In this document: one piece after another, positions 58,558 through 64,000 of the stretch
Position numbering within the stretch: position 1 is the stretch's first letter
Layout: each line of letters starts with the position of its first letter
From: Ephydatia muelleri
Taxonomy: Eukaryota; Porifera; Demospongiae; Spongillida; Spongillidae
Assembly: GCA_013339895.1 (NCBI GenBank)
Contig: JABACO010000019.1
Location: 7,912,466 to 7,976,465, forward strand
Length of the DNA: 64,000 nt
Direction of reading: 5' to 3'
Notes under the pieces: generated by a model
What the model was told of the DNA's origin: nothing
What the model saw: only the letters and a program-made list of their open reading frames with translations
The model's database searches: none
Translations under genes and position numbers: made by a program

Positions 58558-59557
58558 NNNNNNNNNNNNNNNNNNNNNNNNNNNNNNNNNNNNNNNNNNN
58601 NNNNNNNNNNNNNNNNNNNNNNNNNNNNNNNNNNNNNNNNNNNNNNNNNNNNNNNNNNNNNNNNNNNNNNNNNNNNNNNNNNNNNNNNNNNNNNNNNNNN
58701 NNNNNNNNNNNNNNNNNNNNNNNNNNNNNNNNNNNNNNNNNNNNNNNNNNNNNNNNNNNNNNNNNNNNNNNNNNNNNNNNNNNNNNNNNNNNNNNNNNNN
58801 NNNNNNNNNNNNNNNNNNNNNNNNNNNNNNNNNNNNNNNNNNNNNNNNNNNNNNNNNNNNNNNNNNNNNNNNNNNNNNNNNNNNNNNNNNNNNNNNNNNN
58901 NNNNNNNNNNNNNNNNNNNNNNNNNNNNNNNNNNNNNNNNNNNNNNNNNNNNNNNNNNNNNNNNNNNNNNNNNNNNNNNNNNNNNNNNNNNNNNNNNNNN
59001 NNNNNNNNNNNNNNNNNNNNNNNNNNNNNNNNNNNNNNNNNNNNNNNNNNNNNNNNNNNNNNNNNNNNNNNNNNNNNNNNNNNNNNNNNNNNNNNNNNNN
59101 NNNNNNNNNNNNNNNNNNNNNNNNNNNNNNNNNNNNNNNNNNNNNNNNNNNNNNNNNNNNNNNNNNNNNNNNNNNNNNNNNNNNNNNNNNNNNNNNNNNN
59201 NNNNNNNNNNNNNNNNNNNNNNNNNNNNNNNNNNNNNNNNNNNNNNNNNNNNNNNNNNNNNNNNNNNNNNNNNNNNNNNNNNNNNNNNNNNNNNNNNNNN
59301 NNNNNNNNNNNNNNNNNNNNNNNNNNNNNNNNNNNNNNNNNNNNNNNNNNNNNNNNNNNNNNNNNNNNNNNNNNNNNNNNNNNNNNNNNNNNNNNNNNNN
59401 NNNNNNNNNNNNNNNNNNNNNNNNNNNNNNNNNNNNNNNNNNNNNNNNNNNNNNNNNNNNNNNNNNNNNNNNNNNNNNNNNNNNNNNNNNNNNNNNNNNN
59501 NNNNNNNNNNNNNNNNNNNNNNNNNNNNNNNNNNNNNNNNNNNNNNNNNNNNNNNNN
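58558..59557. other. Assembly gap, 1000 N
   Basis: Exactly 1000 N, so a placeholder of unknown true length. Protein-like open frames across it are artefacts. Confidence 1.
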
Positions 59558-59600
59558 CCCTTCCTTTCCTTTTTCTCCCTTTTCAACTCCCACTGTACAG

Positions 59601-60025
59601 ATCCAGCTTCTCTTGTTCAGTTAATTGTATCAAATGCTCAACTGGGTAATGCAAGGGTCCAGCCAATAATGATAGCAAAGCTGGCAGGTAGGATCATAGC
59701 AGCCCAAGTTGGGTCCACCTTTACGTATATTTCTATCTCCCCCCCCTCCTTCCCCCGTTCCTTATACCTCACTCCCACCCCTCCTCCTGCAGAACTGGTC
59801 CCTCTGTTACATCAGCAGCATCCACTTGTGGTGTCTAAGCACATCTTGCCCGCTCTGTCCAATCTCATCTCCACTAAAATCTTTGCAAGTGAAGAAGGTC
59901 GTGCCTCTGTCAGCTCCCTGTGTGAGAAGCTTTATGAGTGCATGGGACGCGATGCGATAGAATCCACCAATCACCTAACTCCTCAGCAACTTGAGAAGAT
60001 CAGAGAACTGATGGGGATGAGATAG
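59601..60025 (+). pseudogene. Second copy of TOGARAM1 exons 12-13
   Basis: Exons 59601-59687 and 59793-60025, the same as TOGARAM1 exons 12-13 with the same stop and splice sites. The rest of the gene would lie in the gap, if it exists at all. Likely the other allele of TOGARAM1, not a separate gene. Confidence 0.85.
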
Positions 60026-60133
60026 CTACTGGTAGCAATGTTGAATGTGTGTGTATGTTTATGTATGTGTATGTATATGTTTGTTTTCTCTCGAACAATC
60101 ATCCATACTATATAAAAGCAGTTATTATTAAAT

Positions 60134-60433
60134 TTGTCATATGTTATGAAGTGGGACAATGGTTGGTATTATTATTCCAGAAATAAAATTAACAGTGACT
60201 GCTTGGGCTGGGTTTGTATCCCCTTAACAGTGGAGACATACGGTTGCTGGGGAGAAGAAGCGGGCAGATGTCTTGACAGACTAGCCACACACGGATTGCC
60301 ACTCAAAACTGGGTGTCCCAAGTCTTCTGCAGTGTCAGGGCTATACGGAAGGTTAAGCATTGCCCTGGTCAGGGCCAATGCTAGGGCTTTACTGGCTAGG
60401 TCGCCTTCATTTATAATGACTATTTGGGTATAA
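60134..60433 (+). mobile_element. Copy of the 4716-5012 retrotransposon fragment
   Basis: Same fragment on the other strand. Small indels near 60285-60310 change a few residues (HGLPLKTG in place of RIATQTG). Confidence 0.6.
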
Positions 60434-60505
60434 GTCTATCGTGTTACCTATTATTGTAATGAACAATTTTAAAAAACAAATAAAAAATTGAATTAAAAAA
60501 AAATT

Positions 60506-60587
60506 CGACGAGGGTGGGATTCGAACCCACGCGTGCAAAGCACAATGGATTAGCAGTCCATCGCCTTAACCACTCGGCCACCTCGTC
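60506..60587 (-). tRNA. tRNA-Ser(GCT), copy of 4562-4643
   Basis: Identical 82-nt canonical tRNA-Ser with GCT anticodon and intact A and B boxes. It lies in the inverted copy, so possibly an allele rather than an extra locus. Confidence 0.9.
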
Positions 60588-60753
60588 TTGCGTGATAAAG
60601 CCAACTGCAAAATACATTAAGAATAGCGGCTTAATATTATTTATTGCGGAGTCTTGTTCCTATGGTGAGGCCAAATTTGTGCTTTTTGTTACACACTCAC
60701 AAGAAAACACAGCAATCTAATAAATGCACATCATGTTGTATAGCAGCGAACAA

Positions 60754-60754
<1 letters not shown>

Positions 60755-60783
<29 letters not shown>
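60755..60783. repeat. Poly-G run
   Basis: Counterpart of the 4367-4396 poly-C run. Confidence 0.9.
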
Positions 60784-60785
<2 letters not shown>

Positions 60786-61009
60786 GAAATGGTATACAGG
60801 AATCTGAGTAAGTCAAAGGAGAAATCCTGATGGTTGAGTGTTTCATTCATGGGTCTGACCATGTACATGTTAATATGTACACTAAATATATTACTAATAC
60901 ATATACATGATAAGGAACAATTACGAGTACACAATATTACATAAACACACACAGCAAAGCTAAACACATACTCTAGACAGAATGGCCCTGGAGTTGGCTC
61001 TGATCAGGG

Positions 61010-61956
61010 TCAAATTCAATCTACCATAGATCTGGTTTGTTGTGATGAACTTGGGCTGCAACTTCTGGTCCTCAACACTCAAAAGATTCTACCACCAAAG
61101 GGATGCAAACCCAACCTAACTCTAGACATTTTGCATTATTACTGAGGTGTTTTCTCTTTTCTGCATGCATTGCTGCTGCATCTGGCATCACACAAGCTAC
61201 CTGAAGGGTTTTGTAATTAAGCAGGGATGTGATGCAAAGATCAGGCTAGGGATGAGGAGGATATTGGCAGGATCCATTTGCTGTGCCTCATGGCCCCATC
61301 TGCTACTGGCATCGAGCTGTGCACCCAAGCATGCACGTTGGCAGAACTCAAAAAGGGTGTCTCGAATTCTGTGTGGCGAGAAACCACATCAGGGCCATTT
61401 TTACATGACAAAGCATGGTGACCAAAATAATCCACTAAATGTGACCTGCATTGAGGACAGAGCTGACCTTCACTCATAGGAAGCCCTAACCACTACATAA
61501 TGGCAACTTGAAACTCAGAGGGATCAAGATGAAGGTTAAGCCTTGGGGAAGGTGTGACAGTTAGCCAAGCTGATGAGTGAGGCAAGGAAATTGAAAGCAA
61601 GTGAGCCCTATCCAGCAGTGAAGCGTTAGCAAATAGCTCGGTAAATTGCATTTCCTCCAATTTGCAAGATAACAACTTCTGAGTTAGCTTAGAAGATGTA
61701 CTGTGGTGATAATGAAAGCACAAGTCAATAGATGTTTGCTAAGTGGAGAGCTATGGTCAGATGCAATTACATAAGCTATATAGTCAGCAGGTGTGTGAAG
61801 TGAAAGGCGATGAAGCCTAAGGCCTCCACGACTTAAACTAAGTTGGGCTTGCTGCCAAGCAGTATCAGATGTGTCAACCATGCTGCACTCTGCAAAACAG
61901 TGGCATATGTCATCATCAAAGAGGGCAAGACCTTCACAGATCAAATAGGGTGGCAT
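61010..61956 (-). mobile_element. Copy of the 3195-4180 retrotransposon fragment
   Basis: The same frames and stops appear in reverse orientation, including the CPQC motif region (61241-61477) and DTAWQQAQLSLSRGG region (61684-61956). Confidence 0.7.
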
Positions 61957-62582
61957 TGATCCTTATCATGCATGCATGTATTAGTATCTTTATATAATTG
62001 TAGCTTATTTAAAATATATATTTTTTTAAATAGCTTTGTGCAAGCTCAGTATCCTGAGGAATACAGGTTGATGTTGAGTTATTTATTAGACTTCTTGATT
62101 TAGGAACACTTTTTCCTCTGCTTTATCAAGTTTTAGTTCCCTCCTCGTTATTTCATAGCACCGGATGTATTACATCCCCGGTACCTGAAGTGATCACGTA
62201 TCGATGATGTAACAGTACTGTGAAATAAGGTCTGGGCACTGAAACTACCCAATGTCGCCATACGTCACTACTATCTGCCTCCAAATTGCTAATGCATGAA
62301 TAATTAATTCAGATTCAGATTGGTTGGGGGTGGTGTAGGAGACAGCATTAATTCCAATCCATATGTATATACCGATAACGCCACTTCGTTCTAAAGTTGC
62401 AAACTAAATACGCGTCCTATCATAAGGTAAGTGTTCATGATTCATATGATTGTCACATAGTAGAACCATTTGCATGCTTCGATGCAGTTGCATTGCCGCA
62501 TAAGAAGCAGTACACTTCATCATATGGGTACATTTCATATCATTAAATGGCACGCGCTCACACGCTTTCACCTTCAGCATAA

Positions 62583-62664
62583 GACGAGGTGGCCGAGTGG
62601 TTAAGGCGATGGACTGCTAATCCATTGTGCTTTGCACGCGTGGGTTCGAATCCCACCCTCGTCG
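62583..62664 (+). tRNA. tRNA-Ser(GCT), copy of 2487-2568
   Basis: Identical canonical 82-nt tRNA-Ser(GCT), followed by a T10 run that would terminate Pol III. Confidence 0.9.
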
Positions 62665-62829
62665 ATTTTTTTTTTTTTACCTAATTCTTTTTTTTTTTCT
62701 TTGAGAGCAACATACTACGGTGGCCCTGGAGGTCGCGAGCAAACACTGCACACTTGTGGGTTTTGCGCATTACACGTCGGCCGGTTTTGTGGTTATACAC
62801 TGACCACTAACACGGGTTTCGGGTTTAAA

Positions 62830-63052
62830 CAAATAACAAAAGGCGATTTGCGTGTCCGGACATTAAACAATTCACGTCATACGTTGCAAAACAAAAGGCG
62901 GTTTGCGTGTCCGGACATAACATCGATATTAACATTAAACAAATCACGTCATACGTTGCAAAACAAAACACGATTTTTACCTAAAACATTGCCCGTAAGT
63001 CGTTCTAAAACATTGCACGTAAGTCGTTCTAAAACATTGCACTTCAGTCGTT
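62830..63052. repeat. Direct repeats downstream of the inverted copy
   Basis: Two copies of AACAAAAGGCG-TTTGCGTGTCCGGACAT followed by CACGTCATACGTTGC (62836-62888 and 62890-62957), then three 24-bp units of CTAAAACATTGCACGTAAGT type (62981-63052). Possibly the end of a transposon next to the integrase gene. Confidence 0.8.
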
Positions 63053-63360
63053 TAATTATATTTTAAACACAAAACATTATAGGGCCTATAACTATTAAAA
63101 CTATCGACCAGGCGAGTTCACGTTGCCGCTAAGGGAGAAACGTACAAACGTGTCTGGCTGGAGGAATGCACCGAGAAGACCGTGCAGTTGAAGGTACGTA
63201 CCGACACTGCGTGTTCACTATGACGCCAAGTAACCAATCTCCATGCAGGGCTTATCTTAAAATACTGGAGACAGCACAAGAATACAGGCGTGATTTTGAC
63301 GTATCTGCGCACAGTCCATCACGTTGCAGTCGGGTATGACATAGGCCTACATTGTGTGAT

Positions 63361-63532
<172 letters not shown>

Positions 63533-63641
63533 GCATGTGGCGCACACACAGAGGGAGATTTGTGTGTCTGTATCAATGCATGTCTGTCTGCATTGTGAGT
63601 GGTGTGTAAATATGTATATCTGCATGGTGTACTTGTTACAG

Positions 63642-64000
63642 GCTGACATGGTTGAAACAGAAACTTGCAACAATGGGTCTAAAACGGCGGAATGTGTGTG
63701 AAACACAGCTGTCGGTTGTGTACGACGCAATAAGGGTAGGTTGCCTGTTAGATACACCATTAGTTTATGACTTTTTTTATATTTCAGCATGAGCTAAAGA
63801 CATCTATCTGTTTGTTGGGTTATCGAGCCATGTGGAGACTACTGCAAACCAAATATGGTTATAAAACGAAACGGTTATTGACTCTGGGGTGCATTGTTGC
63901 TGGTGTGCACATGTGACTATACTGATACCTTGTTATAGGGCTACAGTAATGATGCTCCTTGCCGTAATGGACCCTGCTGGGTCACGTCAGCGTAGGATGC
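63642..64000 (+). CDS. Integrase-like transposon gene, N-terminal part (runs off window)
   Basis: Three in-phase exons: 63642-63735, 63788-63872 and 63939-64000 (continues past the edge). The joined protein includes WLKQKLATMGLKRRNV, the family-typical LLGYRAMWRLLQTKYG and VMMLLAVMDPAGSRQRR. This order matches the region just before the catalytic core in the animal integrase-core proteins (rve-like) common in sponges, cnidarians and fish. The DDE core is outside the window. Upstream open stretches at 63108-63195 and 63250-63333 may be earlier exons, but their phases do not join cleanly. Activity is unknown. Confidence 0.65.

Larger units (their letters stand above)
59558..62715. repeat. Inverted copy of 2437-5587
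   Basis: Reverse complement of the 2437-5587 segment, beginning at the gap edge in the purine/pyrimidine repeat and ending at 62715, where homology stops abruptly. See the entry at 2437 for the differences. Confidence 0.95.

Noticed and set aside
57977..60025. Open frames of about 400-540 residues crossing the gap
   Set aside because: Most codons are N; only the TOGARAM1 exon copy is meaningful.

Overview
This is eukaryotic, animal-type nuclear DNA. The genes are split by GT-AG introns, many only 40-150 bp, with no operons or Shine-Dalgarno sites. Gene content is TOGARAM1, NOP53, two BPNT1 paralogues, a Roc-COR-death-domain protein and CEBPZ. Short introns, dense microsatellites, many inverted-repeat elements and a Roco/death-fold gene point to an early-branching metazoan, most likely a sponge. 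That assignment is inference, not proof. I rebuilt gene models by hand from splice sites; the four complete conserved-gene models (TOGARAM1, NOP53, BPNT1, CEBPZ) close in frame at lengths near the family norm.

Layout: 1-862 is the 3' part of an EF-hand gene (+), running into a 1.6-kb foldback (637-2270) that carries a tRNA-Ser(GCT) in each arm. 2437-5587 holds two more tRNA-Ser(GCT) genes, pieces of a non-LTR retrotransposon and the last exons of TOGARAM1. TOGARAM1 (-, 13 exons, 5120-13393) stands head-to-head with NOP53 (+, 9 exons, 13652-18872) across 258 bp. Two tandem BPNT1-like genes follow (-, 19426-20699 and 21824-23902). Then comes a patchwork of CEBPZ and BPNT1 fragments (about 23925-25140), a 7.3-kb satellite (26420-33775), a decayed Ty3/gypsy element (35630-37100), a Roc-COR-death protein (+, 38298-42548, 5' end not found) and CEBPZ (+, 26 exons, 43368-53244). 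A tandem copy of the CEBPZ 3' end lies at 53926-54640. A two-exon multi-pass membrane protein of unknown family (-, 55149-56248) is followed by CA-rich, mostly unassigned sequence up to a 1000-N gap (58558-59557).

After the gap, 59558-62715 is the reverse complement of 2437-5587 with only a few small differences, including the TOGARAM1 3' exons and both tRNA genes. The copy starts exactly at the gap, inside a purine-rich simple repeat, so I read it as an unmerged second haplotype or scaffolding error rather than a true segmental duplication. The window ends in the first exons of an integrase-like transposon gene (63642-64000).

Functional links: NOP53 and CEBPZ are both ribosome-biogenesis genes, and both have a CACGTG E-box within 30 bp upstream of the ATG. 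TOGARAM1 (cilia), BPNT1 (PAP hydrolysis) and the Roco gene are not obviously related to them. I see no operon-like or defence-island system. The most unusual items are the Roc-COR protein with three C-terminal death-fold units, the tRNA-bearing foldback, and the shuffled CEBPZ/BPNT1 fragments.
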